A DNA stretch of 39,315 nucleotides, from positions 1 through 39,315 of the forward strand of contig DVMO01000081.1 of NCBI GenBank assembly GCA_018714945.1, given 5' to 3'. Positions 23,308-31,002 of this stretch are shown here, piece after piece. The DNA comes from Fimisoma avicola. Its GTDB lineage: Bacteria > Bacillota > Clostridia > Peptostreptococcales > Anaerovoracaceae. Numbering within the stretch: position 1 is the first letter of the stretch; each line of letters starts with the position of its first letter. A program made the position numbers and the translations under genes. The notes beneath the pieces are model-generated. The model ran no database searches and had not been told where the DNA came from. It was given only the letters and a program-made list of their open reading frames with translations.

Positions 23308-23400
23308 TCATAAGTTTTGAAGCAACACACGCGAAATCCTGCACATGGCCATATCCATGCACATATCCATCATCATTGCTCCAAAAGTAATCCTTTGCAT
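23308..23400 (-). CDS. Methionine-rich leader peptide of metNIQ
   Basis: A 30-codon ORF too short for standard gene calling. It has a good ribosome site (AAAGGAGAG, five bases before the ATG at 23400) and a TGA at 23310-23308. Residues 9-19 contain seven Met; the core reads MMMDMCMDMAMC, which also holds two Cys. A terminator hairpin starts 43 bases after the stop, and metN follows. Codons 25-28 (GTGTTGCTTC) are complementary over ten pairs to the terminator's left arm and loop. I read it as a translated sensor: a ribosome stalled at Met codons when Met-tRNA is scarce would let the antiterminator form. A Met/Cys-rich metal-binding peptide is the main alternative. Confidence 0.82.
   Translation of the reverse strand: MQRITFGAMMMDMCMDMAMCRISRVLLQNL
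23319..23382 (-). promoter_or_regulatory. Antiterminator (segments 1 and 2) of the met attenuator
   Basis: Segment 1, GGAGCAA (23382-23376, codons 7-9), can pair with TTGCTTC in segment 2 (seven pairs, one wobble). Segment 2, GTGTTGCTTC (23328-23319, codons 25-28), can instead pair with GAAGCAGCGC of the terminator (ten pairs, two wobbles). The two pairings are mutually exclusive and lie on opposite sides of the Met codons. Confidence 0.7.
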
Positions 23401-23436
23401 AATGGCTCTCCTTTCCTCTGAAATGCTGTTTTAATT

Positions 23437-23466
23437 ACCATACATTATAAAGCGGGGCCTTGTCAA
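23437..23466 (-). promoter_or_regulatory. Candidate promoter of the met leader
   Basis: On the minus strand a perfect TTGACA (23466-23461), an 18-base spacer and TATGGT (23442-23437). A TATAAT is also present at 23449-23444 but is too close (11 bases) to this -35. It lies 11 bases after the stop of the upstream phosphomutase gene; I see no terminator between them. Confidence 0.55.
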
Positions 23467-23477
23467 CCCTTTTTTGT

Positions 23478-25112
23478 TCATTTCAGATCAAATCCGGCCA
23501 GCGCCTGTCTGACGATGTCAAGTATCTGCCGGCAGCTTCCGCTGGTGACCTCAATGTTGAGGGGCATTTTCGGGTCATGAAGGGACTTGCGCAAAAGACA
23601 CCATCCCTCAAGGCGCCTGTCGCCGTCTGCGTCCTGATGGCTGCCGTCTCTGTCAGGCAGACGGAAATTGATCCTGACTCCCTCGTAGTTTGGTTGGGCC
23701 AGAGATGCGCAGACTTTGCGTCCTTCCTCGCTTAGAACCCATTGCCTCAGATATTCCAGGACTTTATCTGCATAAGCGGAAAAATCCTCTCGTTCTATGG
23801 AAAATCTGTATTCCATAGATTCTGCCGGTTCTCTGAGGCTGGAGAGCAGCACATCTATGCCCGGAGCCTTTTGTCCGGCAGACTCGGAAGCTCCGCCGCT
23901 GACAGACGGCTCCCGCCCGGCGGCGGCCAGGACTGCGTTCCTCATCTGTGCCAGCTTTATGACTATCTTCGTCGCCAGATAAGCCCCGTCATCGAGAAAG
24001 TAATTCTCTTTGTATGCCGCATGGCCGGAAGTCTCAATGGCAAGCTGGCTGTCGATCCCATGTTCGTTGAGCTCCATGGCTTTGTTGATCACATTTCTGT
24101 AGCCCCGTTTATATCTCAGGTGTTTAAGGCCCAGGCACTGTTCCAGATATTCGGTAAGCTGGTCGCTGGTTATGCTGTCGGTGACCACCGTTGTGCCGGG
24201 ATGTTCTTTTGCGATGAGGGCGGCTGCCATGGCCACTATGGCATTGCGGCTGATCTCACGGCCATTTTGGTCTACTGCCGATGACCTGTCCACATCGGTG
24301 TCGAAGATCAGGCCGAGATCGGCTTTGTTTTGGATAACAGCCTGTCGGATAGATTCCATGGCTTCTTTGTTTTCGGGATTTGGTTCATGACCGGGGAACA
24401 TGCCATCCGGTTCAAGGAACCGGCTGCCGCTGATATCAGCTCCGAGAGGGGCGAGTATGTCGCGGGCATAGAATCCTCCGGCTCCGTTTCCTGCATCAAC
24501 TACTATCTTGAGTCCTGCCAGCGGTCTTTGGCGGTCAGCCCCGCCTGCCACCTGTTTGATTATCATCTTTCTCATATGTGCTGAGTATGTAGAGAGCAGG
24601 TCTTTTTTTACGACAGATCCGGGCTTGCTGCATGGCCGGGATCCTCTGCATGGCATGTCATGACCGTATCCTTCGGCAGTTTTTATGATCTTTGCTATGT
24701 CCTCTTTGTTAAGACCGCCGTTTTTGCTGAAATATTTAAAGCCGTTCCTGTTGTAAGGAAGATGGCTGGCTGTTATCATTACAGCGCCGTCACATTTGAA
24801 ATCCTCAAAGATCGTGGACATGAACATGGCCGGGGTGGAAGAAAGCCCGCAGTCGTATACAAGGACACCGGATGCCGACAAGCTCTGGCAGACGGCAGTC
24901 TTGAGCTTTTCTGCTGTTATGCGGCTGTCGTGGCCAACGGCTATGGTCAGCCGGCTGACGGGTTTTCCGGTCTTTTCGGAAAGCCATTTGCCGAAAGCTG
25001 CCGTCAGTCTTTTGGTTTCTTCTTCTCCCAGGGTTACCGGAGACCCTTCGGTGGCCAACGCCACTCCTCTTATGTCGCTGCCGTTTTGCAGAGATTTGTA
25101 ATCAACGCTCAT
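23478..25112 (-). CDS. Phosphomannomutase/phosphoglucomutase-family protein
   Basis: A 544-residue alpha-D-phosphohexomutase. The phosphoserine loop is TASHLPYNRNG (Ser116), the metal loop DTDVDR (271-276), the sugar loop ETSGH (360-364), and the C-terminal phosphate-binding loop is EVTSGS near the end. It is longer than the usual 450-500 residues, with inserts around 150-170 (Cys-containing) and 395-415 (SGGASESAGQK). It supplies sugar-1-phosphates for cell-surface polymers; whether mannose or glucose is preferred cannot be decided. Ribosome site AAGGAGA; it starts 10 bases after the small membrane protein gene. Confidence 0.9.
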   Translation of the reverse strand: MSVDYKSLQNGSDIRGVALATEGSPVTLGEEETKRLTAAFGKWLSEKTGKPVSRLTIAVGHDSRITAEKLKTAVCQSLSASGVLVYDCGLSSTPAMFMSTIFEDFKCDGAVMITASHLPYNRNGFKYFSKNGGLNKEDIAKIIKTAEGYGHDMPCRGSRPCSKPGSVVKKDLLSTYSAHMRKMIIKQVAGGADRQRPLAGLKIVVDAGNGAGGFYARDILAPLGADISGSRFLEPDGMFPGHEPNPENKEAMESIRQAVIQNKADLGLIFDTDVDRSSAVDQNGREISRNAIVAMAAALIAKEHPGTTVVTDSITSDQLTEYLEQCLGLKHLRYKRGYRNVINKAMELNEHGIDSQLAIETSGHAAYKENYFLDDGAYLATKIVIKLAQMRNAVLAAAGREPSVSGGASESAGQKAPGIDVLLSSLREPAESMEYRFSIEREDFSAYADKVLEYLRQWVLSEEGRKVCASLAQPNYEGVRINFRLPDRDGSHQDADGDRRLEGWCLLRKSLHDPKMPLNIEVTSGSCRQILDIVRQALAGFDLK

Positions 25113-25122
25113 CTTTTCTCCT

Positions 25123-25494
25123 TTATGTCAATAATTTGATCGTGCCTATAAATATCAGGCAGAGCAAAAACCACACCATTGTGTAGATCGGGCAGATCTG
25201 GCCCAATATGTTAAAGGGTATGGAAGAATAATCCCATATGTCCCAGCCGAGTTTGACATTGACGATCAGCCCCACCGTAAATTCGTACGCTGTAACTATC
25301 AGGGCGCCGGCAGTGGCTGCTGCTATCAGCGGCAGATCCATGAGCACCCCTTGTATATGATACATGGTAAGTATGCAGGCGCCTCCTGTTATCACCATGG
25401 TCCAGTGTGTATATCCCCTGAATAAGATCTCCAGGAGCCCGTAGGCACAACCGCCCAAAACAAATACTATCCCTTCAAAAATCCTTTCGCTCAT
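25123..25494 (-). CDS. Small integral membrane protein, ABC_trans_CmpB-like
   Basis: A 123-residue protein with about four transmembrane helices (near 5-22, 30-48, 55-78 and 95-120). The loop WDYSSIPFNILGQICPIYTMVWFLL matches the signature of the PF06541 CmpB-like family, annotated as putative ABC-transporter type IV. The biochemical function is not established. Its ribosome site is weak. It lies upstream of the phosphomutase gene and 38 bases after the flavodoxin-fold gene, probably in the same transcript. Confidence 0.65.
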   Translation of the reverse strand: MSERIFEGIVFVLGGCAYGLLEILFRGYTHWTMVITGGACILTMYHIQGVLMDLPLIAAATAGALIVTAYEFTVGLIVNVKLGWDIWDYSSIPFNILGQICPIYTMVWFLLCLIFIGTIKLLT

Positions 25495-25532
25495 AGGGTT
25501 ATTATGAGTCCTGGAAAAGAGGTATATGCGGC

Positions 25533-26126
25533 TTATATTTCTTTTATGATGCCGGTAATTTTATCCTTTGCGCGAGCCATGATAGCCGGCACATCTTTTC
25601 CGATTATGTCCAGTTCTTCTGCTGATACAAAGAAGGTTTTTCCAATGCCGAAAAGAGAGCAGATACCCTTGACATAGTCATACCCGAAGTTAAATTCTCC
25701 TATGGCGCTGCCTGATGTTGTGATATATGTAAGGTGTTTGGCGTGACACTGGCCTTGAGGTATCCCCTCCGGGCTGTATATGAAAGTCAGGCCCGTAACG
25801 GAACACTGTTCAAGATATATTTTCAGCTTTGCAGGAAAAGAGAGATCCCAGTAAGAAGCTCCGATAAGTATCTGATCTGCTCCGATGATCTGTCTTGCCA
25901 GAGAAAGCATTGGTGCGTCTATGCGGCCGGCTTTCATATATGCGTCACGCTGTGCCAGGCTTTGGGCATCAAGGGGTTTTATGTCCATATGGCCCAGATC
26001 CAGTTCTTCTATGACCCAGTCCTCATCTTTTTTTGCTTCTTTGAATTTATTCAGGTAATCGCGGCATAGCTCCAGGGTCCTTGACTGTTCTCCCCGTATG
26101 CATGCGTTTACGAACAAAAGCTTCAT
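25533..26126 (-). CDS. Flavodoxin-fold NAD(P)H oxidoreductase (NQO1/AzoR-like)
   Basis: A 197-residue protein of the Flavodoxin_2 family, which uses FMN to reduce quinones, azo compounds or similar acceptors. Visible features are the N-terminal strand and phosphate loop KLLFVNACIRGEQSRTLEL, the DQILIGASYWDLSFPAKLKIYLEQCSVTGLTF flavin-contact segment, and TYITTSGSAIGEFNFGYDYVKGICSLFGI. The ATG overlaps the butyrate kinase stop (TGATG), so the two are translationally coupled. The physiological acceptor is unknown. Confidence 0.85.
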   Translation of the reverse strand: MKLLFVNACIRGEQSRTLELCRDYLNKFKEAKKDEDWVIEELDLGHMDIKPLDAQSLAQRDAYMKAGRIDAPMLSLARQIIGADQILIGASYWDLSFPAKLKIYLEQCSVTGLTFIYSPEGIPQGQCHAKHLTYITTSGSAIGEFNFGYDYVKGICSLFGIGKTFFVSAEELDIIGKDVPAIMARAKDKITGIIKEI

Positions 26127-27265
26127 CAGTAGATCCTCCCTTTTTCTTCTCCTTTGAGTATCCTGTAGGCGCCTTCGGCCAGAGCTTCCATTTCTTTTTC
26201 ACCGGCCATTACGACCACAGGGCCAAGATGTCCGGCATACTCTTTTATCATGTCGGTAAAACTTCTGGAGTGAGCAACTCCGCCGGTGAGGATTATGGCG
26301 TCTACTTTGCCTTTGAGGGCTACAGACATTTCTCCGATGGCCTTTGCTACCTGATATGCCATTGCCTCATAGACGAGGGCAGCTTTTTCATCGCCGTTTT
26401 TGATCATATCCTCTACCTGACGGCAGTCTGTAACGCCCAGATATGATACAAGGCCGCCCTGTCCGCTTATGAGCTTTTCAACTTGTTCTTCTGTATATTT
26501 GCCTGAAAAGCAAAGTTTGGTCCAGAGGATAAGCGGTATGCCTCCTGTCCTCTCAGGGCTCATCGGGCCGGCGTCATAGGAACTGTCGTCTGTTATCTGG
26601 CCTTTTTCGTGGGCGCTGACGGTTATGCCTCCTCCCATGTGGGCGACGATGAAGTTCATATCCTTGTATTCTCTGCCTATGGATCTTGCATATCTCATGG
26701 CTTGGGCCCTGGAATTGAGCACATGGCAGCATCCATACCTTTCTATGCCAGCAAGGCCGCTGATCTTGGCTATTTCTTTCAGTTCGCAGCCCATTGTGGA
26801 ATCATAGATATATGACGGCACTCCGAGAGGGGTAGCTATGTCATAAGCCAGCTGCGCTCCGAGGCTTGAAGCGTGAGGAGGATTGGCAGGATCTTTCATG
26901 GCGCTGCAAAGTTCCGGAGTAACTATATATCCGCCTCCATGCAGGCCGATTATCATACCGCCTCTGCCTACGGCAGCAGAAATCCCGCCAAGGTCGTAGC
27001 CTTTGCCGGCTACAGTGTCTCTGATGAGATTTTCGCGGAATTCAAGCTGGTTGAAGATACCGCCCATGGCTTTGATCTGTTCGGGATCGTGGGTTATGGT
27101 CTCCTCGAATAATTGTTCCAGCTGGCTGGTGTTCTGATCTTGGGAGGCGGAGGTATGCCCGTCTGTCTCCTGCATGCCGGATCCTTTTTCACAAGATCTG
27201 AAGATGGCGATCTTGGTCGTCGTAGAACCCGGATTGATGACGAGGATGTCTTCTTGGTCTTTCAT
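26126..27265 (-). CDS. buk: Butyrate kinase
   Basis: Converts butyryl phosphate and ADP to butyrate and ATP (or related acids), an ASKHA-fold acetokinase-family enzyme. Start 27265 is fixed by AAGGAG upstream although the frame is open further. The 379 residues include NPGSTTTKIAIF (11-22), AVGRGGMIIGLHGGGY, HASSLGAQLAYDIA, FIVAHMGGGITVSAHEKG and DAGPMSPERTGGIP. It is some 20 residues longer than typical Buk, the extra being a Ser/Gln/Thr-rich stretch at about 24-50. No phosphotransbutyrylase gene is adjacent; instead it is coupled to a flavodoxin-fold oxidoreductase. Confidence 0.93.
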   Translation of the reverse strand: MKDQEDILVINPGSTTTKIAIFRSCEKGSGMQETDGHTSASQDQNTSQLEQLFEETITHDPEQIKAMGGIFNQLEFRENLIRDTVAGKGYDLGGISAAVGRGGMIIGLHGGGYIVTPELCSAMKDPANPPHASSLGAQLAYDIATPLGVPSYIYDSTMGCELKEIAKISGLAGIERYGCCHVLNSRAQAMRYARSIGREYKDMNFIVAHMGGGITVSAHEKGQITDDSSYDAGPMSPERTGGIPLILWTKLCFSGKYTEEQVEKLISGQGGLVSYLGVTDCRQVEDMIKNGDEKAALVYEAMAYQVAKAIGEMSVALKGKVDAIILTGGVAHSRSFTDMIKEYAGHLGPVVVMAGEKEMEALAEGAYRILKGEEKGRIY

Positions 27266-27390
27266 ATTATACTCCTTTTTATCTATGAAATATTGCCGGC
27301 TCTGCGAGCCGGGCATGTTGAGCATATGGTATATGGGAGGTAAAAACCTTACCGGCTGTGAAATTGTCATGCGGACAGGGAGAGACCCTA

Positions 27391-28230
27391 TCAGGCGCCA
27401 GATGCCAGGGATCTGAGCAGTTCTATCTCATGTCCGTATCCGGACAGATCTTCCTGGGGAGTCTCCAGCACGAAAGGAAGGCCCTGCAGCTTGGGATGGC
27501 AGATGATACGGCCAAAAGCCGCAAGCCCTATATATCCTTCTCCGATCTTTGCATGACGGTCCTTGGCCGCACCGAGAGGATTCTTGCTGTCGTTTAAATG
27601 GACCGCTTTGAGCTTCTCAAGACCGATCACACGGTCAAATTCTGCCAGGACGCCGTCTATATCGCCGGCAATGTCATAACCGGCATCATGTACATGGCAG
27701 GTATCGAGACAAACGCCTATCTTATCTTTTAACCGAACGCAGTCTATGATCGCCCGGAGTTCTTCAAAGCGTCCGCCTATTTCGCTGCCTTTTCCTGCCA
27801 TGGTCTCAAGGAGCACGATGGTAGACTGTTCAGGCCGGAGTATCTGATTGAGCAGGTCGCTTATGAGCTCTATGCCTTTTTCGGTACCCTGTCCCACATG
27901 GCTTCCGGGATGAAAGTTGTAGTAATTGCCGGGGACATACTCCATGCGCAAGAGATCATCGGACATGGCCATATGGGCAAATTCCCTGACTTTGGAGTCT
28001 TTGGAACAGGGATTGAGCGTGTAGGGCGCATGGGCAACAACTTTGCCGAAGTTATGTTTTGCGGCGAGACTGCGGTAACGGGCAGCATCGTTTTCGTCGA
28101 TGGCTTTGGCTTTGCCTCCTCTGGGATTTCTGGTGAAAAACTGCAAGGTATCAGCATTTATTGAAATGGCTTCTTTTGCCATATTTTCAAATCCCTTGGA
28201 TGATGTCAGATGGCATCCTAAATATATCAT
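27391..28230 (-). CDS. nfo: Endonuclease IV (AP endonuclease)
   Basis: A zinc-dependent AP endonuclease of base excision repair. Start 28230 is set by AAGGAGA upstream, giving 279 residues, the usual length. TIM-barrel metal ligands are visible: His68 (AHAPY), His107 (NFHPGSHVG), Glu142 (LETMAGKG), Asp176, His179 and His182 (LDTCHVHDAGYD), His211 (VHLNDSKN) and His226 in DRHAKIGEG. The opening YLGCHLTSSKGFENMAKEA is also typical. It is 53 bases downstream of the GNAT gene on the same strand; 125 bases with only a weak hairpin separate it from buk. Confidence 0.96.
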   Translation of the reverse strand: MIYLGCHLTSSKGFENMAKEAISINADTLQFFTRNPRGGKAKAIDENDAARYRSLAAKHNFGKVVAHAPYTLNPCSKDSKVREFAHMAMSDDLLRMEYVPGNYYNFHPGSHVGQGTEKGIELISDLLNQILRPEQSTIVLLETMAGKGSEIGGRFEELRAIIDCVRLKDKIGVCLDTCHVHDAGYDIAGDIDGVLAEFDRVIGLEKLKAVHLNDSKNPLGAAKDRHAKIGEGYIGLAAFGRIICHPKLQGLPFVLETPQEDLSGYGHEIELLRSLASGA

Positions 28231-28283
28231 GTGCTTCTCCTTGAGGTAATATGTATTTTGCAGGCAGGTGCCAGGCTGAGGGC

Positions 28284-28766
28284 CTACAGGTCGTATTTCA
28301 TAAAAAGTGTGGTCTCCACAGGACTGTCGTTGTAGCACTCCGTCTCGTAGAAACCCATTTTCCTGTAAAGCCTGACAGCATCGGCCAGTACCGGTACCGT
28401 ATCCAGGAACATGTGGGAGTAGCCTGCATTTTTGGCTTCTTCGATGATCTTTTCAGCCAGGGCGCGGCCGATACCATGTCCCTGAAAAGCAGGACGCACA
28501 TACAGCCGCTTCATCTCGCAGTTTTCTCCGGTCAGCCTGCGCAAGGCGATACAGCCTGCCGGTTTTCCTTCCCATATGGCAAGATAAAGCCTGCCGTCAG
28601 GCATGCCGTATTTCTTTTCCAGATCTTTAAGTTCATCATCATATCCCTGTATCGCTAAATATTTTGCAAATACCGGGTCTGTCTTTACCAGCATGTCAGT
28701 ATATTCGGCAAACAGTTCTTTTATTTCTTCCTTCCGGTCATATGCCGGCACTATCTCAAGGGTCAT
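28284..28766 (-). CDS. GNAT-family N-acetyltransferase
   Basis: A 160-residue acetyl-CoA-dependent acetyltransferase. The ATG at 28766 is chosen because AGGAGGTG lies six bases upstream; a GTG three codons earlier is within that site. The acetyl-CoA-binding motif A reads MKRLYVRPAFQGHGIGRALAEKIIEEAKNAG (about 85-115), followed by LDTVPVLADAVRLYRKMGFYETE. Resembles the small GNATs that acetylate free amines or amino acids, but the substrate is unknown. It lies 15 bases after an XRE-type regulator with which it may form an operon. Confidence 0.9.
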   Translation of the reverse strand: MTLEIVPAYDRKEEIKELFAEYTDMLVKTDPVFAKYLAIQGYDDELKDLEKKYGMPDGRLYLAIWEGKPAGCIALRRLTGENCEMKRLYVRPAFQGHGIGRALAEKIIEEAKNAGYSHMFLDTVPVLADAVRLYRKMGFYETECYNDSPVETTLFMKYDL

Positions 28767-28781
28767 CTGATCCACCTCCTG

Positions 28782-29153
28782 CTAACTTTTTTTATCGAAC
28801 GCTTTCAGGATGAGCCCCAGGCCCTGGCCAACTATTGCGAAGGCCAGCCCCAATATGTATTTTTCAAAAGCTATGCCAAGGACAGTGCCTATTGCAAAAC
28901 CGCCGATCATAAGCCAGACGGTCTTGTCGTCGTCATCATCTTCTTCGATGAGGCCGGTATCTATCCCCAGGGCCTTATCCACGGAAAAGCCCAAAAAAAT
29001 TGCCAGCTTTTGCAAGCTTTCCACATCTGGCAATGTTTCCGAGGTCTCCCATTTGCTTACAGTCTGCCGGGCAACGCCGATGGCTTCGGCCAGCTGTTCC
29101 TGAGAAAGGCCTTTTTCTTTTCTTTTGGTATATATGATGTTTCCAATATCCAC
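28782..29153 (-). CDS. XRE-family regulator with C-terminal membrane segment
   Basis: A 123-residue protein. The start is a GTG at 29153, set by GGAGGTGA upstream. The HTH domain is at residues 1-60 (IGNIIYTKRKEKGLSQEQLAEAIGVARQTVSKWETSETLPDVESL), close to the consensus of this family. An acidic stretch (IEEDDDDDK, about 73-81) leads into two hydrophobic segments (VWLMIGGFAIGTVLGIAF and ILGLAFAIVGQGLGLIL), so it is probably anchored in the membrane. The DNA target and signal are unknown. First gene of the run with the GNAT gene. Confidence 0.85.
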   Translation of the reverse strand: MDIGNIIYTKRKEKGLSQEQLAEAIGVARQTVSKWETSETLPDVESLQKLAIFLGFSVDKALGIDTGLIEEDDDDDKTVWLMIGGFAIGTVLGIAFEKYILGLAFAIVGQGLGLILKAFDKKS

Positions 29154-29506
29154 GATGATATCACCTCCGAAACGATCATAACTTACTGATAGGTAAAATT
29201 CCACCGTCAGCAGCTTGCAACTGCGCCCGTGATCTTAACATCTGAGGATATTTTATCATATATGGCCTGTTATCTCAAATATTTTGTCCCGTCATATCCT
29301 CCGGCAGCATGCCCGGCAGGACCGCCTGCCATGCTGCCATATGGACTGATATGATATGGCGATATACGCAATGGTATGATATAATAAATAAAACAGACCG
29401 TGCCAGGCAATGCTGATTTTTCGGCATACAGGTTTATCATCAAGGCAGCCGGAAAACGCAGGATGCCTGTTTATAAATACCTGACCAGATGAAAAGGGGA
29501 TCTGCC
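29154..29506. other. Non-coding region between divergent genes
   Basis: Its 353 bases contain no gene. Visible items: the upstream region of the minus-strand XRE gene, with a short TTAC/GTAA repeat near 29184-29197; a large hairpin at 29303-29338; and an AT-rich stretch with TATAAT at 29380-29385 that could be the -10 of the plus-strand gene (its -35 is poor). Confidence 0.6.
29303..29338. repeat. Large bulged inverted repeat
   Basis: GGCAGCAT...ATGCTGCC (8 bp) and an inner GGCAGG...CCTGCC (6 bp) stack into a 14-bp stem with a four-base GCCC bulge and an ACCG loop. No T-run follows on either strand, so it is not a normal intrinsic terminator. Confidence 0.65.
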
Positions 29507-30469
29507 ATGACCATGACAAGAAAGTGCCGATTCTGCGGCACAGAGTACCAATACGAAAACTTTCCAAATGTCATAACTTTCTGCCCAAAGTGCCGCAAAC
29601 AGGATCTGCTGATGTGCGAATACGGATATGGTCCGGTGGCGCCATGCCGGATATATCTGGGAAAAGAGCTTATCGGCCTTGTGACTTATGATGATAAGGA
29701 CCATACGAGATATCGATTTGACTCTATGAAATATAATATCCATCGTGTGCTGAAGAGCACATATATGGATGCATTGGAGGAGGCGGCCGGCATTGCGGCC
29801 GGACATATATGTCCGGAATATGACGGGAAAGAAAGGAACAGCGGCGCAGGAACCGGCAACGACAGAGACATAGAGGCTACAGCGCCGGGCCGCAGCCGGG
29901 CAGGGGAACATAAGACGGCCAGAGCCGCAAAAACGGGACAGAGAAACAGTGAAAAATATCCGAGATACGGAGAGACAAAAGCGGGCGCTTTCTTTTTGGC
30001 TCTTGTCTGCCTGGCGATACTTATAAGGGTCATAACCCCGCCTTCGGGAAGCGCAGCTCTTGCCAATGATATTGCCGGAGTCATGATAATGGTTTTTATG
30101 TGGCTTTACCTGCTCGTGCGCATAAGACATAACGGGAAGCCCAAAGCCAAAGCTGTCAAGATAGCGGTAATGACCATATTTGCTGCAGTTATCCTGTGGC
30201 TTTCCGCCATGCCTGTCTGCGATATGATCTCAGGGCCAAAAGAAGCGGTGCTCTATCAGACCAGGACCGAAAGGACACAGGGACATACGGGCCTGTTTTC
30301 AAGACATTATTACCTTTGTGGCCGTACGGCTTCAGGAGAAACCATAAGGGTGGAGATTTCGGCAGATGATTATTCCGGATTTGAGGATGATGCCGGATCG
30401 CCGGGAAGTTCAATATATATTGAATACTATGAGCATACGAAAAAACTCATAAGGAGCAGCATGTTATGA
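29507..30469 (+). CDS. Zinc-ribbon membrane protein of unknown function
   Basis: A 320-residue protein; ATG 29507 is chosen for the AAGGGGA site upstream (an earlier ATG is at 29489). Residues 5-31 form a CxxC...CxxC zinc ribbon (CRFCGTEY...FCPKC). Residues to about 165 are cytoplasmic and rich in charged residues. Three hydrophobic helices follow (about 167-183, 194-212 and 224-242), and the last 75 residues (VLYQTRTERTQGHTGLFSRHYYLCGRTASGETIRVEISADDYSGFE) look like a small beta-rich domain. I recognise no named family. Its stop overlaps the GrpB-family start (ATGA). Confidence 0.7.
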   Translation: MTMTRKCRFCGTEYQYENFPNVITFCPKCRKQDLLMCEYGYGPVAPCRIYLGKELIGLVTYDDKDHTRYRFDSMKYNIHRVLKSTYMDALEEAAGIAAGHICPEYDGKERNSGAGTGNDRDIEATAPGRSRAGEHKTARAAKTGQRNSEKYPRYGETKAGAFFLALVCLAILIRVITPPSGSAALANDIAGVMIMVFMWLYLLVRIRHNGKPKAKAVKIAVMTIFAAVILWLSAMPVCDMISGPKEAVLYQTRTERTQGHTGLFSRHYYLCGRTASGETIRVEISADDYSGFEDDAGSPGSSIYIEYYEHTKKLIRSSML

Positions 30470-31002
30470 CACAGCACATAAAAATAGTGCCATATGACAT
30501 CAACTGGCCTTGGATGTTTGAGACAGAGTCCATGAGGATCAGGCAGATACTCGGACCAAACTGTGCGGCCATATATCATATAGGCAGCACTTCGGTCCCA
30601 GGTCTTGCGGCCAAGCCTGTCATTGATATCATGCCTGTGGTCTTTGAACTTGAGACGGTCGATGCGGCAGCCGGAGAGTTTGAAAAAGCCGGATATGAAT
30701 ACATGGGAGAATTCGGGATAACAGGCCGAAGATATCTCCGCAAAGGCGGATGTGAAAGGACACATCAGGTGCATATATTCCGGCAGGAGGACAGATATAA
30801 CATAGGGCGGCACCTGGCGTTTCGCGACTATCTCCGCTGTCACTGTGAGGAAGCTGAACGATATGCCCGCCTCAAGATCTGCCTTGCAGAGCGATACCCA
30901 TATGATATTGAAGGATACTGCGACGGCAAAGAGAAATTTGTCAAGGAAATGGAGGAAAAGGCTCTCATATGGGCTGCAAAAAATGAGTATGAATATGTTT
31001 GA
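30466..31002 (+). CDS. GrpB family protein (UPF0157, nucleotidyltransferase fold)
   Basis: A 178-residue protein that matches the GrpB/UPF0157 family over its length: VPYDINWPWMFETE, the nucleotidyltransferase-like HIGSTSVPGLAAKPVIDIMPVV (about 38-60), GYEYMGEFGITGRRYLRKG, THQVHIF and NIGRHLAFRDYLR. The GS...D.D-type motif implies nucleotide transfer chemistry, but substrates are not established. It overlaps the zinc-ribbon gene by four bases and is probably coupled to it. Confidence 0.92.
   Translation: MTQHIKIVPYDINWPWMFETESMRIRQILGPNCAAIYHIGSTSVPGLAAKPVIDIMPVVFELETVDAAAGEFEKAGYEYMGEFGITGRRYLRKGGCERTHQVHIFRQEDRYNIGRHLAFRDYLRCHCEEAERYARLKICLAERYPYDIEGYCDGKEKFVKEMEEKALIWAAKNEYEYV

Noticed and set aside
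23308..23400. Leader ORF as a copper-binding Met/Cys peptide linked to the CsoR region
   Set aside because: Possible from composition, but the ORF is joined to metNIQ by its promoter direction, the terminator and the matching antiterminator pairing, and it is 2.8 kb from csoR.
23205..23477. SAM riboswitch or Met T-box before metN
   Set aside because: I looked for the conserved SAM-I core and for the T-box AGGGTGG sequence on the minus strand and saw neither; the leader ORF and terminator explain the region better.
27296..27312. Terminator between nfo and buk
   Set aside because: CCGGCT/AGCCGG can form a six-pair stem, but the following minus-strand sequence is not a proper T-run; left out as too weak.
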